This document shows, in pieces, positions 23,857-37,660 of a stretch of DNA of 64,000 nucleotides. The translations under genes and the position numbers were made by a program. The stretch covers positions 20,737,197 to 20,801,196 of the forward strand of contig NC_059356.1 of NCBI RefSeq assembly GCF_019703515.2. Reading direction: 5' to 3'. The stretch is from Myxocyprinus asiaticus. Its lineage: Eukaryota > Chordata > Actinopteri > Cypriniformes > Catostomidae. The notes under the pieces were generated by a model. The model was not told the DNA's origin. It saw only the letters and a program-made list of their open reading frames with translations, and searched no databases. Within the stretch, counting starts at the first letter, position 1. Every line of letters begins with the position of its first letter.

Positions 23857-24216
23857 ACTACATGGCCAAAAGTATGTGGGCTCCCCTTTCAAATAAATGG
23901 GTTTAGCTAGGCCTTCAGCATGGCAATGCCCCTGATAACAAAGCAAAGTTCATAAAGAAATAGTTTTCTAAGTCTGGTGTAAAAAAAAACAAAAAAAAAA
24001 CAAACACCCAAAACCCAGACCTGAACCTAATTGAACATTTTTGGGATGAATTGGAATGACATCTGTGAGCCAGGCCCCATCGCTCAACATTAGTGACCTC
24101 CCTAATGCTCTTGTGTCTAAATGGGAGCAAATACCCACAGCCATGTTCCAACATACCTACCAAGAAGAGTGGATTTGAAAATAAATGCTCAAGAAGCAAG
24201 GTGTGTTGTTTGGTTA
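23857..24216 (+). mobile_element. Tc1/mariner deletion derivative
   Basis: The left end acatggccaaaagtatgtgg resembles the terminal repeat of a common fish Tc1-like family. Next to it is a transposase C-terminal remnant: DLNLIEHFWDELE near 24021, the usual site of the last catalytic acidic residue. The right terminal repeat is not visible. Frameshifts and the large internal deletion make it inactive. Confidence 0.7.
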
Positions 24217-26417
24217 TACACATATCAAGACCCCTCTCAATAATTTATTATTAGTATTTTTCTATATAAACCTTATGTTGAAACTTTTATTGACAAAAAC
24301 ATATAAATCATTTAATTTATGAAAATACATTGAATAAAAAAAGGCTAAATAAATAAAATAATAAAACTTTAAAAATGGTAGTACGATGGTCCTGTTTTTT
24401 TTGTGCCGCCTTTAATAAGAGCCACTGCACAGTTACTCTATCTGTCTTTTTAAATGCCATTTTATATTTAAATCTTTTTAAAAGTAAGAGTATTTTCCTG
24501 ACAAACAGCAGTTCATCTTTTTTAATTCACTTGCTGGGAGCCAGGGATCCCTTTGAAGAGAAACTAATTTTCTCTCACTTTTTTTTTTTTTTTTGTGCAG
24601 TCATGAAAGGGGCCGAAAAACGACTGGGTTTCCTTTTCCCCTTTTTTCGCCCTATCTCATGCACTGTACGACTGGAGACCAACACCACTGTGTATGTTTT
24701 CAGTCAGCAGTTACACAGAAAGTCTAGCAATGCCATTGCTAAATCTCGCACTGCACTTTTCCCGAGCCCGACTGTAAAGTGCTGATCTCCCACTGTGTCT
24801 CCGGGAGGAGCCCCTTGACTGCTGGATCATTAACCTCTCAATGGGCAAGTGCGCTCATGTCCTGCTTTTCTCTCCCCCAGCCGGGAAGAAATTCCCCCTC
24901 ACAGCAGCTCAGGAAAGGTTTAGGCTCTGATCTGCAACCGTCTCTCATGTCCTCATTCTCTCATGCTTGCTTTTGCAGCTGCTTTCACAAATGGTGTATT
25001 ATAGAAAGAGAGCCAGTTAATTAAGGTGAAATTGCATATGGAGTATGAGAATTTGTAGGCGAAAAGATTTTTGATCATTTTTGATACAGGAAAAAGGAGC
25101 CTGGATTTACCAGAATTTTGTCAGACCTGCAAAAGACCCTATGAAAACACACAACATTTTTGAGATTTTTATTCCATGCCTGTTATCTTTGTAGCCATAT
25201 ATGCTAGTGTACAATACTTATAAAATCTGTCAAAATTCATGCTCTCAAACCATTCTTGCTAAAGACTTAGACCAATTGAAATAGTTGTGTAGTGTAATCC
25301 AGCCTTTAATCAAAATTTTTGGTGTGATTTTTGTTCCGTTAACATGGGAAACCACATTCATAAGCATTCTCTGTAGTACCTTGCTTGGAGTAACATGTAA
25401 ATACAATGCATGGCATTTGGATATCGTAATCAAACAGTATCAGTATATTACCATCTGATACCATCACTGTTCCATAGTATCACCACAGTACTTGTTGTAA
25501 GGGTTGGTATCATTTTAGTTGAGCCATTGTTTGTAAGAAACTGCATTTGCCCCAGTCTATGTGATTACCAGGATCTTGCACAACAAACACAAACATTAAT
25601 TTACTCTGTCTTACAATGGATTGAGTTAGTGCTATTAATGATCTGCTTTGGATTTTTAAGAAAGGTGTTGGGATTTCTCTGGCTAGAGATAAGACATTTC
25701 CATAGGCGAACAACCAAAGGTCAGGAGCCAGGGAGGATCCATGTTATATTATCCCCACCACTCCACAGTTCTTGTGCAACTTCATTTCCAACCCAGTCGA
25801 CTAAGACTCTAGCCATGTCATTTTGAGGTGAGAACTAGAGGAACCTCTGACACTGGAGATTGCTGTTGAGGGAGTATAACATTTAAGCCTGTGAGATTGC
25901 CTGTAGCACTGAAATCAGGCAGCCCAAGTCTCTCAACAGATCCCCTGCTCTTGCCTTCCGGCACTGTGGATTCAGGTTCAAGATATTTCGCTGCTTTTAT
26001 TCATGCAGGATTTTGGAGCACATAGATCTCCTTATCAGTGATGCTGCAGTTGGTTTTAGTGAGCTTTCATATGCTTGAAGTGTCTGGAAGCACATTGGTG
26101 ATACAATGAAAAATAAGGGTTTCAAAACCTGCTTTTGTTAATCTTATGTAATTGGAAGTTGATTTTTAGCATACAATTCAGGAAAACGTTCCCTTTGACC
26201 TGTTTTAGCACAAAATAACACTGTTATGTTATTTGTCTAGATCTATATTATGTTATTTATATTATGGAACAACTGGAACAACTTTCCTATCAACCACATT
26301 TTATGGTTAGTTAATGGCTAGGGATAGAACTGTTTGTTTCACAGTAATGTTGTTTCAAGACCAAGAAAAGGTTGTCTAAATGTCCACATTGAAAATATAG
26401 GATTTTATTTTCTCCTT
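24217..26417. other. intron, no feature supported
   Basis: A T-rich stretch with a T16 run at 24579-24594 is followed by plain sequence. Open frames of up to 138 codons (for example at 24375 and 25410) have no recognisable domain and no splice support. Confidence 0.4.
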
Positions 26418-26841
26418 AAACCTCAAAGTACCCGCACCAGCCGACTTCATGACAGCTTCTTCCCCCAAGCAATCAGACTTTTGAACTCTTGATCGCTCAT
26501 GATACATATATCAGCACCACACATTATTAGCCTCAGACTGGACTCACATTTTATACTTCTCTTAAAAACACACTGGCAACTGATTATCAACCGACAGCTG
26601 AATGTCAATACAGCACTTCATATTTATTTTCACATATTTTGTGTATACTGTATGTTGTATATTATTAGATGTATATGTATTATGTAACAAGATGTGTAAA
26701 CTGTGTTATGTGTAATTCAGATGTTTATTGTAATTGTCATACTGCTATTTTGCTTGGAACCGGACCCAAGACTTTCACCCACTGTTGCACTTGTGCATAT
26801 GGTTGAGTGACAATAAAGGGATTTGATTTGATTTGATTTGA
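26418..26841 (+). mobile_element. L2-type LINE 3' end
   Basis: 26433-26492 encodes a short tail reading RTSRLHDSFFPQAIRLLNS then a stop, the usual C-terminus of fish L2/CR1-like ORF2. A 3' UTR follows, ending acaataaagggatttgattt with GATTT/TTTGA pentamer repeats to 26841, a typical LINE tail. It is strongly 5' truncated, so only the end survives. Confidence 0.75.
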
Positions 26842-29518
26842 AATAAACAAAGTTCCAGTACTTAAAACAACGAAACAAAGTTATGATGGAAAATGAATAG
26901 AAAATATCTAACATTTTAACATTTCTTAGCCAAAGTTGATAAAATGTAAGCAAATTTGTGACAAAGAGCACGTTTACATGCACAAATTATGCTTCATTTG
27001 GTGGTTCAGGGTTCTTTCCAGCTTATCCAATGTGTGCAAGCATTGTGCACCTGACTGTTTACGTTATGATGTCAAAAGCAAATAATCCAATAATTATACA
27101 GTATATCTCATGTAAACACAAGTTTCTTATGTAATATTTTATTTTTTATTTTATTTTTTTTACTTTTTATTTGTTTGATTAAGCTGATTTGTAATAACTA
27201 TCATCGTATTCTGTACATGTCGTTGGATGCGCTCATTGGAACATTCTGAAATCATGCTGGGATAACAAGGACACAACAATTTTAGCACAAACTTATGGAG
27301 ACCATGCCAGTTGGGGGACATACCAAACACTGATTCTGAAATTCATGTTTTCAATTGAACTTTTCACTCAAATTGTTATTCTGCTATTATAATTTGTAAT
27401 GAATTTTGTATTCAATAAGAAAAGATAACAAAACAGAGGCATTTTCACAAGTCTCAGACTTTTGGACCCCACTGTATATGTAGTAGCATTACTGTGTTTT
27501 AGCTGTTGCACTTTGAAATAAATCTGATTTATTTATTGAGCCACAGATGTTTGAATACCCAGTCTGGGCATAAGAGGAATGAGATATTAATGAGATGAGG
27601 GAAAAGAAAAGAAAAAACTATGTTTTTTGAGCTACATCTGTGTGCACTGTCTGAGTCATTGGAGGAGAAGTCTATTCTCTCGATGAATACTGGACAAGCA
27701 TTTATTTTAACCTGAATCCTGCACTCTCTTGTTCAACCCTATGGCTGTACACTAATTAATTTGAGCAAAAGCAGTTGGTGTCCTCATTATTTCATAGACA
27801 TCATAGCACATTTTGAATTAAAATACCCCTCTCTTGATAAATGGACATGTGCACATTAATTTGACAGGGCCAGCTGCCAAATTCAAAACATTTATCCAGC
27901 AAAACTCTAAAAAGAGGGTGCTTTTGTTTGAACTAGGCTTTGATCAAAGCAGAGAGGAGATACTCCTTATCTGTTTAGGGCTTTAAACTCATGCTCCTGA
28001 CCCTAGTGTTGCCACACGTTCTCCCACTGCAACGGCATAATTAAATCGTAATTGGGAAAAAAAAGTGTCCTTAACTGCTTTTATTAACGTGCTCAATGAC
28101 TGGGAATTATTTTACTATCCACTTAGATGCTTTTTCACACCTGGTGAGTTCACTCTCTCTCTAATCAAGTGCTTTAATGAACTGAATTATGTGAAAGGCA
28201 CACCAGAAAGCATTGTCTTCTGGTGTGTCATGCATGCCCACTCGCTCAGGTCAGGCCTTGAGTCACTCGGGTCATGCTCTTCTTCCAGGTGAAATGCCAA
28301 TCCTCTTTAAAGTTTAGAGCCAGCCCTCTGACTGTCTTTCAACTTGATTGACACAGAGCACCAAAAAGGTCACCACGTGTTAACGTTGAAGCCGACTTTT
28401 GGCGATCCATCGTCATTTTTGTTTTCTCACCATTCTGAACACAGCATCACTAGGATGGGATGAGTGGCTTTGAAAAATGTCTCTGAATATTTGTCAGATT
28501 TTTTGCAATATTTGATATATATATCTCAATATCTACTGTATGTGTTTGTTCTGAAATGGCTTTAAAGGGTTGTTTTCAATCAGATGGACCATCATTTCAA
28601 CCCAATAGCCATTGTAGCCAATTAGATTCAAAACGTGTAGAAGTAGAATACAGTAGAAATGTCATTAAAAAATGTTAAAGCGTGTTTTCCACACAGATCG
28701 TTGAATCAGTTTTGAATCAATTCTTTGGAACAGACAGATTGAACAGATCCATGGTAATGAATCAGAATTACTAGAACTAACATCGTTTTGGCTACTAAAG
28801 TATCAGAGACACTATTATATATTATCTTTGCCATACAGTCTTCACAAGCCACAAGACAAGGAACAATCGTGAAACTAGTCTAATAAAACACTTTTTAGGA
28901 ATCTTAATGGCCAAATAAAAGAGTGTTAATACAATTGCAATAATAATGATGCTTAATTTTATATCACCAACAAAATCATCACAAATATATCATAAATACT
29001 CTGTACATCTGTACTTTTGGGATTAAAAAATAAGAACCCAACACCCCAGATTGTGTATGGCTGCTTTTATTGTTCAACTGTCTGCATCATAAAGAAATGC
29101 AGTTGTCAATCGATACAATGAGCGCACAGAGAGTTTGCTAAACAGTATGAGTGCTATCAGTGAAGGCAGAGGCCAAGTGACTATTTCAGGGTCTCCATTT
29201 TTAATGAGTTGTCCGCACTCCATCCATTGACATCAGGATGGTGCTAATGCAGTACTTTACCCAGTCCGAGGCAAGCCCGACAAAATTTTTACACCTCGTC
29301 CAGCATGCTAGAATCTCAAATGCGAGGTGAGTGGGTTCTGCTTGGAAATGGGGATCCATTATCTTGAAAGAGAATAACACAAAGCGAGGATATCCCTATG
29401 ATTTATTTATTTATTTAAATACTCCTTTTGAGCACCTGTAATAATAAATTGAGTTTGCATCTGAAATTGAAGGACACAAACACTGAAATATACATTTTAC
29501 GTGTTCAATAAAACACAC
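26842..29518. other. intron with a Tc1-type terminal fragment
   Basis: 27450-27480 (tctcagacttttggacccca, then ctgta) looks like the right end of a Tc1-type MITE whose left end I could not place. The remainder, including 27500-29500, shows no coding sequence or recognised repeat. Confidence 0.4.
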
Positions 29519-32267
29519 ACTTTATTTAATTTGAACATTAGAATTACACACGAATTACACAGCAAAACATACAAAATCAAACTTTTGAACTATCTACAGT
29601 AAATGCATTTTTAATAAAGAGTGCAGGAACAGAATATATATAAATTCGTAAATACTCTACAACTGCAATACCTGTGGAGAGAAGAGAGGGAGAAAAGAGG
29701 GGAGGGGAGGATGACAACACCAGTAAACACAGCCCAACCTAGGCCTCTTCGCGAAACTTGTCACACTCAGCTGAGTGCCAAGACGGAATACAGTTCCTAT
29801 CACGAACCAAGCAAAGTCTTTTGCCATTACATTTTAGCGCGCAACAAGCTACTTTAGTTTTATTTTCAGTCCTACTTTTCCAGTAGCATAGCCAACATCT
29901 CTATGAGGACTCTTCAAATTTGGGGACATGGGCTGTGTGGAGTGATAACGAAGGAGGGACTACAGGCTTTAGTGTATGCAAAGGGAAACTTGTGTGAATA
30001 TCGATACCTCCCAGCTGACGAGCCAGGTTTTCTCTGAAATCTATATGGGTTAAGTTCACCGGTCTATGCTCATCCCCTGGTGCCGCATGAATGTGTTTCC
30101 ATTCCTTAAACAGTATGAAACTATTGATGACGGCAATGTCTATGAAGTGGAAAAAAGAGTCTTCCACCACTTCTGAGTTTTTTTGTAGGACATCGTAAGA
30201 TTGTATCATTTGGTCTGACCTATCAACACCGCCCATGTTTTTGTAATAATCACTGATGACAGTGGGCTGGAGGGCTACTTCTTTTGTCCAGTCGTCATCA
30301 TTTTTTCAAACCTAGTCATTTCGGTTGAGCCATTCGCATTGTGGAAATTGGAGAGGCATGTAACTGCACGCGTGTTCTTCCACTGAATTACAAGTATATT
30401 TCCCTCAATCCTACACCACCTCATATCCCCACGAGCTGTCTTGCGTTCCCATCTTTTGATGTCATTAAATTCTGCAGGAAACAGTTTACGATTCACCCTG
30501 CATGTCCTACATGCATTAGTTCCCATTTCTAACAAATTAACCATAAGAGCTTGGGACGTGTAAAAGTTGTCAAACCAAACATTGTGGCCCTTGTCTTTGA
30601 ATGGCTGCAGTAATGATTCAGCTACTTTGGTGGCCAAGTCAGTGACACGCCCATCACAACTACCTGTGTAAACATTAAAGTCGTATAAGAGTATACCCCG
30701 AGTCTGATGTTGCAATTACCCATAATTTAAAACCCCACCGTGTAGGCTTGCCCTTCATGTATTGCTTAAATCCTGACCAAGCTTTAGACTTGACCATACG
30801 TTCATCTATTGCGAGATTTTGGTTAGGCTGAAAGAGCTGCTGGCATTTTTGTTTGAGGTGGTCCATAAGATAACGCAACTTCCTAAGGTGATCCTGATTA
30901 TCTTCTGTGGTAGGTTCTACAACATGTAGAGCTGCTAAAAGAGCCTTGTAGCGGTCACGCGACATAAATCTCCTCACCCACGAGCCCTGAAGTGACTTGG
31001 TTCCCCAATGACGATGGGAATCAGGGAGAATTGAAAACCCCATGTAAATGAGCAACCCAAGAAATTTGTCAAATTAACTGGGGGTCACCTCCATCCAAGC
31101 TCCTTGGTAGCTGGAATATGACGGATAGTTTAGGATGAGCTCCCACCCCTGACGGCTTGTAAAACTGCATATCTCAGCAACTACAGCCTGAGTAAAAAAC
31201 AGCATGAAAAAGTAAATTGGACAGCTAGGCTTAAATGGGAGAGGTTTTGGTGCCTGTGAATCAATGTCAGTGTACGAGGGATAAGAAATAGAGTCAGGGA
31301 AGCGTTTACGCTTTCTAGCTGACTTGGGACCTGTGCGAGAATGGCTAGCCATACCCAAAATAATAAGAGTAACTGTGTTAGTGTTACTGTGAGTATCAGT
31401 CATATGAGAAATAGAAACAAACAGTACATACACATTCATACATACCCAGTTGATGGTCTTGGCTGGGGATCAGGTTCCATCTCATCCTCCATCTCCTGGT
31501 GGTCCGGGTCTTCCTGCAGTAGTTCCTGGTCCAGCAGATCTTCATCCTGTGTGCTCATGCCCTCAAATGCAGGGAGCCATAGTCTCTATTCATCTCTACA
31601 ACAGAAAAAAGTACACAATTTTTTTTATTACATGGGAAATTCAACAAGCTAGATAACTTATCTAACTAGCAGGCCAGTTTCCAGGCAGGTCTGAACAGCG
31701 TCTGCTCTCTGCCTCAAATTACTTCAGGCGGATTTTTCACAAGCGACAAAATTGGCCAAAAAAAGTTATTGATATTTAGTTAAAAATGTACATAGTATTG
31801 CAAGTTAATGTTTATTTAGCAAGTTTCACAGAAATTTGCTTAAAAATAGGGGCTAGCTGCCTGTCCAATGAAAGCCAAATGGTCATGTCATTTTTTTTCA
31901 GAAGTAACTAGTGTTACTCCTACAAATAAATGCTTAGTAACTAAAACGTTTTGACTTTCAATAGACAATATTGACAACACATGTTAAATAACTTGTCTGA
32001 CCTCGAAAGATCGCCTCAGTTTTCAATTTGAAGCAGTAAGTCCAACACTGGAGCTAATCTCCCGGCGTATCCTCTCTGGCTCCGCTCAGGCAAATGGAGG
32101 ATGACGCTGATGACGATACATTTATTATTCACACCCAGTAACCCCTTAACCAATCATATGTGCTTTTCGCTTATATTGTCATGAGTATCTGGCAGTTTTC
32201 AGAAATAAAATCGGTTGTTGGATGGCGAAGATACTGAGACAAACTTGAACGCTCCAGCTGGTAAGGG
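29519..32267 (-). mobile_element. piggyBac-type DNA transposon, decayed
   Basis: A transposase gene on the minus strand is followed by a minus-strand AATAAA signal at about 29519-29524. On the promoter side the sequence reads ...ggtaaggg then ttaa at 32268-32271, the AGGG/TTAA form expected of a piggyBac end. The opposite end (TTAA followed by CCC) was not found, so the low-coordinate limit is uncertain and that end may be deleted. Confidence 0.7.
29739..31558 (-). pseudogene. piggyBac transposase, broken by frameshifts and stops
   Basis: Read from 31558 down, a possible acidic first exon (MSTQDEDLLDQ, DHQEMEDEMEPDP) ends at a GT donor at 31445-31444. The main frame has SCPIYFFMLFFTQAVV, an in-frame TAA at 31074-31076, then YMGFSILPD, RFMSRDRYKALLAALH and LAIDERMVKSK. 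A frameshift near 30710 leads to GILLYDFNVYTG, WFDNFYTS and WKNTRAV; a second near 30260 restores the first frame at MGGVDRSDQM. The three Asp of the piggyBac DDD site are all visible (IDERM, DNFYTS, GGVDRSDQ). A TAG at 29901-29903 precedes a Cys-rich end (RCWLCY, CCALKCNGKRLC, WHSAEC) typical of the C-terminal zinc-binding domain. The final stop is at 29739-29741. Confidence 0.85.
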
Positions 32268-32374
32268 TTAAACATAGTTTCATCATGTCATATTCATTAT
32301 TAGTCCAATTTACTATGACTAAAATAACATAATTTATTCAACAAAAATAACATAGTAAATATTTTAAGTAATAT

Positions 32375-33426
32375 TTAAAGGTGCGGTATGTAAGATTCAG
32401 AAACCCTTGTTATTAATGTCACCTGTGGCCATTAAGTGAACTGCAGCCAGCTACATGTTGCTTGTGCTCACGCTCATGCACACACCCCCTAGGGACATGA
32501 GCATCGGCCAAAACAATGACATAACGTACAAAGAGACTGAACGTGATTCACTGTCATCATGCTGACAGATAGCATAATTAAAATTACACAGTTATGATTG
32601 TTTTACTACAAACTTTGAGACTAAACTAAAACTACTTATCAGCTAACATAGCATACTGATACACACACACAGCTACATACTACCGAACTATACCAGACAG
32701 TTTACTGTTGCACTGCACTGTTATGTTGCACTATTGTATGTTTTATACGATCAGCGTATTTGCTTAAATTTATCCTGTATACCTGACTTTTAGTATAAAG
32801 AGAAGATTGTTGAAATTATTTAAAAGTTACGAAGCAAGGTAGCTTGCAATTCGTCAGCATTAGCAGGCAAGATCAAGTTAAAATTACACAGATCAATCCT
32901 TATGGCACTATATTTCACATGCTTTGCAGTTATGTAAGCTTACCTGTCCAATAAGAAGAATGCCAATTCAGGATCGGTTTTGATCCCCAAAACCGAATGA
33001 AGGTCCCTCCAGGAATCAAATGCCCTGCCAATGTTCACTCTAGTTTTCGCTCGACCACGATCATGTTCCCGCTTAGCCAGACAGGATTCAGTAGATAAAT
33101 GTTTTTTTTTTTTTTTTTTGGCTTACTCTTGAGTTTGTGTAGGAGTAGCTTTTGTGCTGGGAGCCGGGCGTTTGCTGGATTCCATCTCTAAGATAACGTT
33201 ACCTAGCGTTGCAGACTGTCTGTTGACGCTGTTGAATAGTCGAAGAGAAGCTATTACTGAGGCAAGGCTCTCGGGAGCGCGCATAAACGTCACATCCTTT
33301 GGATTTTCCCGGCAAAACCAACCCGCTCTCTTCGCATGAAAATCAGTCTACAGGTTTTAATAGGCAACCTAGGAAATACGGGAAGGGCTCATTTTTTAAG
33401 TTGCGTTACAAGCTGTTCACCTTTAA
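32375..33426. mobile_element. nonautonomous DNA element with TTAAAGGTG ends
   Basis: It begins ttaaaggtgcggtatgtaag at 32375 and ends with ttcacctttaa at about 33416-33426, giving short inverted termini around 1.05 kb. It contains a T19 run at about 33101-33119 and no transposase. The abundance of this start elsewhere in cyprinid DNA is recollection. Confidence 0.6.
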
Positions 33427-33866
33427 CAATGTGCACATGACAAAAATGTGTCAAACTTTAACACTCGAAGCCTAAACCAAATATTCAAAAATGTATTTTA
33501 AACTTAATTATTAATTTAAGTGTATATTAGCTTGTATAAGTCATTGTGAAGACCTGAAATAAGTTCTTAAAATAATAGCATGCAACGAGAATACTAAAGT
33601 ATGAGCTTCTTAGTCACTGTGTTGTGGATCTTTCATGCTTTTAGAAAAGGTTACAAACAATATATTTTAATTACAATTGTTTAACTCCATGATGCATATT
33701 TTTCGTCGTCTTCGCTAAAATACTTAGTCAATGAACATTTCCGTCAGTAATTTTTTGACAAGAGGACCACTGCTCTAGCAACACAAAAGTAATTGCAAAA
33801 ATTAAGACTTTTTCACCATTTCCTCAAACACTCCCTGTCTGTTAATGGTTGGACATACACATTGTC

Positions 33867-34060
33867 CCAGCCCAAACTCACACATTGTTTGAGCCAGTGT
33901 GGCTGTGTCTGCCTGATCGGGTTGCTCAGACAAACATAGCAATGTTTGATAGCATCACAAATCCACAGTGTTTGCAATTTTCAGGGAATTACGAATGGCT
34001 TACTTATAGTTGTCTCTGAAAAATAAGCTGGAATATGAGAAAGTATTTTAACATTGAAAA
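33867..34060 (+). repeat. interspersed repeat, family C, copy 3
   Basis: cgggttgctcagacaaacat, agcaatgtttgatagcatca and tggcttacttatagttgtct align with copies 1 and 2, which share wording and order. Confidence 0.65.
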
Positions 34061-36880
34061 TTTCACCGTCACTTTACTTTTAATCCTCACTCAATTACTC
34101 AATTATTTGAGGTAATGTGTTGCCGGCCTGTCTGTGTGTCCCCTAAGGGTTAAACTTGAGAAAGATGGAGAGAATGCCACAGCAGGGCTATTGCAACTGA
34201 CTGTTGAGAGAAGGCAAACAAACTAACAATGAATATGGATCAAGTCCTCACGCATTGGCTGAGGAGATTGGGATACCAGTCCTCTTCAAATTCATTTCAG
34301 TCTAAAGTCAGTCTAAATAGGACCTGAGAGCCAACCTCTGCTTCCAGGGCCACAGGGACAAACCGAACCAGCACAGAGGCCCCATCAGCCCCCCTTACCT
34401 GGTAAAACAAGTGACAGAACACAAGCAGAACAAGCCCACGAGGAATCGAACACCCCCCCGCACCCCACCCCCTAAAATGCCACTGAGAGGCACTGATCTA
34501 GCCTCAGCTCTGTCTTTATTCACAAGCTAACACCTGCCAGCAGTTCACCTTAACCCAGACACAGCAGGCAGGAAACAGCACTTAAAATGCAGCTGTCAGT
34601 GCGAGATGTGCATGAGGTCAGAATGACAAAAACGGGCATCTACCTCACAATTCGCTTGTTTGTGAATGTCTTTTTTTGGGATGCATCTGTCACAGGGTAA
34701 GAGTGAATTTGAAATGCTGTCTTGTTTTCCGTTATTTGTAATATTCAGAAAGAAAAATACCTCCATAGAGCATAAATTATGGAACAAGCTTAAAAAAAAT
34801 TTCCTAGCTGATAGAAAGGGGTCCTGTAGTCTTGGAGAACCTAGCAATGTCAGGGAATTTAAAAATGGGGATTTCCAGGGCTTGAAAAGTCATGGAAATA
34901 AGTAGAATATTAAACAGTCATGGGAATGTGTATAATAGATAATCTTTTCTAGTTTTGCTCTGCTCCAAAATATTTCATTGGCTGGCTATTGCTCTTTTTG
35001 GGTGTTTGTTTAGAGTAAAACATATTCGCAAGCCAGCATTATTGGGTTATTCCATGTCAAATGAACCAAATTTTCTTTAGAAACTTCCCACATTATTTGT
35101 ACTGCAGACCTTTGTTTTGTTGGACAAGAAAAATTAGCTTCTTACCATGTGACCATATTTGGTTCTTGACCATTGTAAATTAGTAAAAGATTTACAATTT
35201 ACACATATACACTAGGGCCTTAAAAATAAATATACAAAAGGAAAGTTCATTTTGAACCACAATCTAAAATGATTTTAAGATATCTTTAATTCTTTTTGAG
35301 TTATAGCACTCCAACTTTGGAAAAACATTACAAAGTAGGTGTATTTTATTTTATTAAAATTTTTTGACCATTGTCAAAATGAAACAAGGAGTGCTGAAGT
35401 CAATTGATTTTTGTAATAGACCTACCAATCTCAGTTTATGACATTGCCACTTTTTAGTTTTGCTTCAAACTCACAGGCGAAAATTGTAATTTTGTCCCCA
35501 CTTTACTAAGTAATGGATTACTAAGTAAATATTGATCAATGACATTTAAAATTTTTGCTTTGATCATCATTTATGTATTGCTTTTACCAGAAAAAAAACA
35601 CACGAAAAAAAACATATCAAAATCAGAACCTGAACTGGAGACCTCTGGTTGAGTTGACATGGAATGACCCAATCACATTAGTCTTTTTTTTGTATTACAC
35701 CATTACAACAAGAGACTGGACATTTTTTCAATTGCTTGGTTTCTATTCCTGCCACATCAAACTGGGTAGCTCTGCCCACTGTGAACTCTCATTGATCCAA
35801 AATCCTGCTCCTCATAAGCATATATTAAACATCAATTTCTTCTGATTGGCTTTGATTGTATAACATCGCTCAGCGCTTTGAAGTTCAGTATGGACAGAAT
35901 AATTGCTTGTTACTGGAATCTTATCATGCCTGGTTAGGACACAGTGTTACTGAAAACATATGAACACTTATATGTATATTTTATCGAACCTTTTAATTCA
36001 GAAGTATCTGATATACAAATGGACATCTGCCCAACAATTTCTATGAAATGATTTTTAAAAATCTCCATCCAGTAATCACAAATGAATCACTGGAAATGTC
36101 ATGGCAAAGTCATGGAAATTAATTGGACAAATAGTGTGTGATTCATGTACTCTGTACTGGACTGGTTCATTTAATAGACCCTCAGACTCCCAGATCTCAA
36201 TGATTCAGAGGGCCGAGCACTGCTGGAAATCACACATCTTACTGGCGCGTGGGTTCTTGTCCTCAGCGTGCAGGTGGATCTCTTCTGTTTGCCTCCGTTG
36301 ACTCCTTTTACAGCTGCACAGAGTGTCTGCTGTCCATACTAAACCATTTGTTCAACAACAAAGCAAATATTTCTCTCCTGGGCATTATCTACAAATGAGC
36401 ATATTTTTTTTTTTCTCAGATTTTCTCTGCTGTTTCCTGTGGGCACCTGTCTCGCTCATCTGGCTCTGTTTGTGTGACAATACCTTCTGTAGAAACTCCT
36501 GCATGTGCCTTGAAGTTCTCCCCAGTCCCTGAATCACTGAATATTTTATAGCTTTTTAGTTTTTAATTATTGTCTCCCCAATTCTTTCCAGCCTTGATAG
36601 GCTGTTCTGGCATGTTCCTCCACATCTTAACAGCAATTAACTGTAGGTCATGTACTTGTACATTATCTCTCTTTGAGTCTCAGGGTTTTTGTGTTGCTGA
36701 AAAACAGACCCAAATATAGAAGCACATATACTTTAGATTGCCCTTGTGCAGGGCGTACTTTTTCAAATCTTGTTTTAATATGTTATGGTCTGTATTTTCA
36801 CATTTGAATAATAAATATAGTTTGTACATTCTGTATAGATAGGTTAAAAGTGCTTTTTACGCTAGTAGGGCGTTTTGGAT
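34061..36880. other. intron, mostly unclassified
   Basis: 34452-34470 is C-rich. The words ccagggcttgaaaagtcatgg (34880) and catggcaaagtcatggaaat (36100) look like two pieces of one repeat separated by about 1.1 kb, perhaps by an insertion between 34.9 and 36.1 kb whose class I cannot tell. No coding product is supported. Confidence 0.4.
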
Positions 36881-37449
36881 TAAAGGAATATTCTGGGTTC
36901 AATACAAGTTAAGCTCAATCGAAAGCATTTGTGGCATAATGTTGATTACCATTTAAATTAATTTGACTCGTCCCTCCTTTTCTTTAGAAAAAAACTAATC
37001 TGGGTTACAGTGAGGCACTTATAATGGAAGTGAATGGGGCCAGTCCATAAAAGTTTCAAAAGTATAGCCACATTAAGTAAACAATATGCATGTCAACATG
37101 ATTTTAGTGTGATAAAATCACTTACTAACCTTTCCTGTGTAAAGTTATATCCAATTTAACAACTTGGTAGCCATGATGATGTAACGCCATAAACCCTAAA
37201 ACAACCATAAAAATGATGATTTAAACAACTTTACAGCACAAATAACACATGAGTTTTAACAGAAGAATTAATGTAAGTGCTTTTATGAAATTATAAGCTT
37301 CACATTTCTGCCTTTAAACCCTACAAAAATCAGCCCCCACTTCCATTATAAGTCCCTCACTGTAACCTAAATTTTTGTGGTAATCAACATTATGCCACAA
37401 ATGCTGTAGATTGATCTTAACTTTTATTAATCCCTGGAAAATTCCTTTA
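36881..37449. mobile_element. palindromic MITE with TAAAGGAAT ends
   Basis: The left end taaaggaatattctgggttc is mirrored by the right end, whose reverse complement starts taaaggaattttccagggat. Inside, gtggcataatgttgattacc is mirrored by ggtaatcaacattatgccac, and cttataatggaagtg by cacttccattataag. This gives a long foldback of about 569 bp with no coding capacity. Confidence 0.85.
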
Positions 37450-37527
37450 GCATTCTATGCTGATCCTGAAACATTCCTCTTAACCAATCAGTGCCCTCTG
37501 ATTTTAGGGATAAGGTTACAGTTAAAG

Positions 37528-37660
37528 ATGTAAAATTCTTTCATTTACTTACATTCATGTTGTTCCAAACCCATATGACTTTCTTTCTTCTGTGGAACAT
37601 AAAAGGAGACGCAATGAAGTATGTTAGGAACTGACAAAAACCATCATTCATGTTGTTATG
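37528..37660. mobile_element. left half of a family-B palindromic element
   Basis: atgttgttccaaacccatat, gactttctttcttctgtgga and acataaaaggagac are the family-B left arm. The right arm is missing. Another left-terminal fragment (agagattgttcaccca) is at 37951-37966. Confidence 0.65.

Noticed and set aside
24375..25826. Open frames of 136-138 codons (24375 and 25410)
   Set aside because: There is no recognisable product, T-rich composition, and no join to the sidekick exons.
29739..31558. A domesticated piggyBac host gene
   Set aside because: Two frameshifts and two in-frame stops make a conserved host protein unlikely.
32264..33426. One large piggyBac including the TTAAAGGTG element
   Set aside because: The AGGG/TTAA end at 32264-32271 and the start at 32375 are separate, and the termini differ in type.
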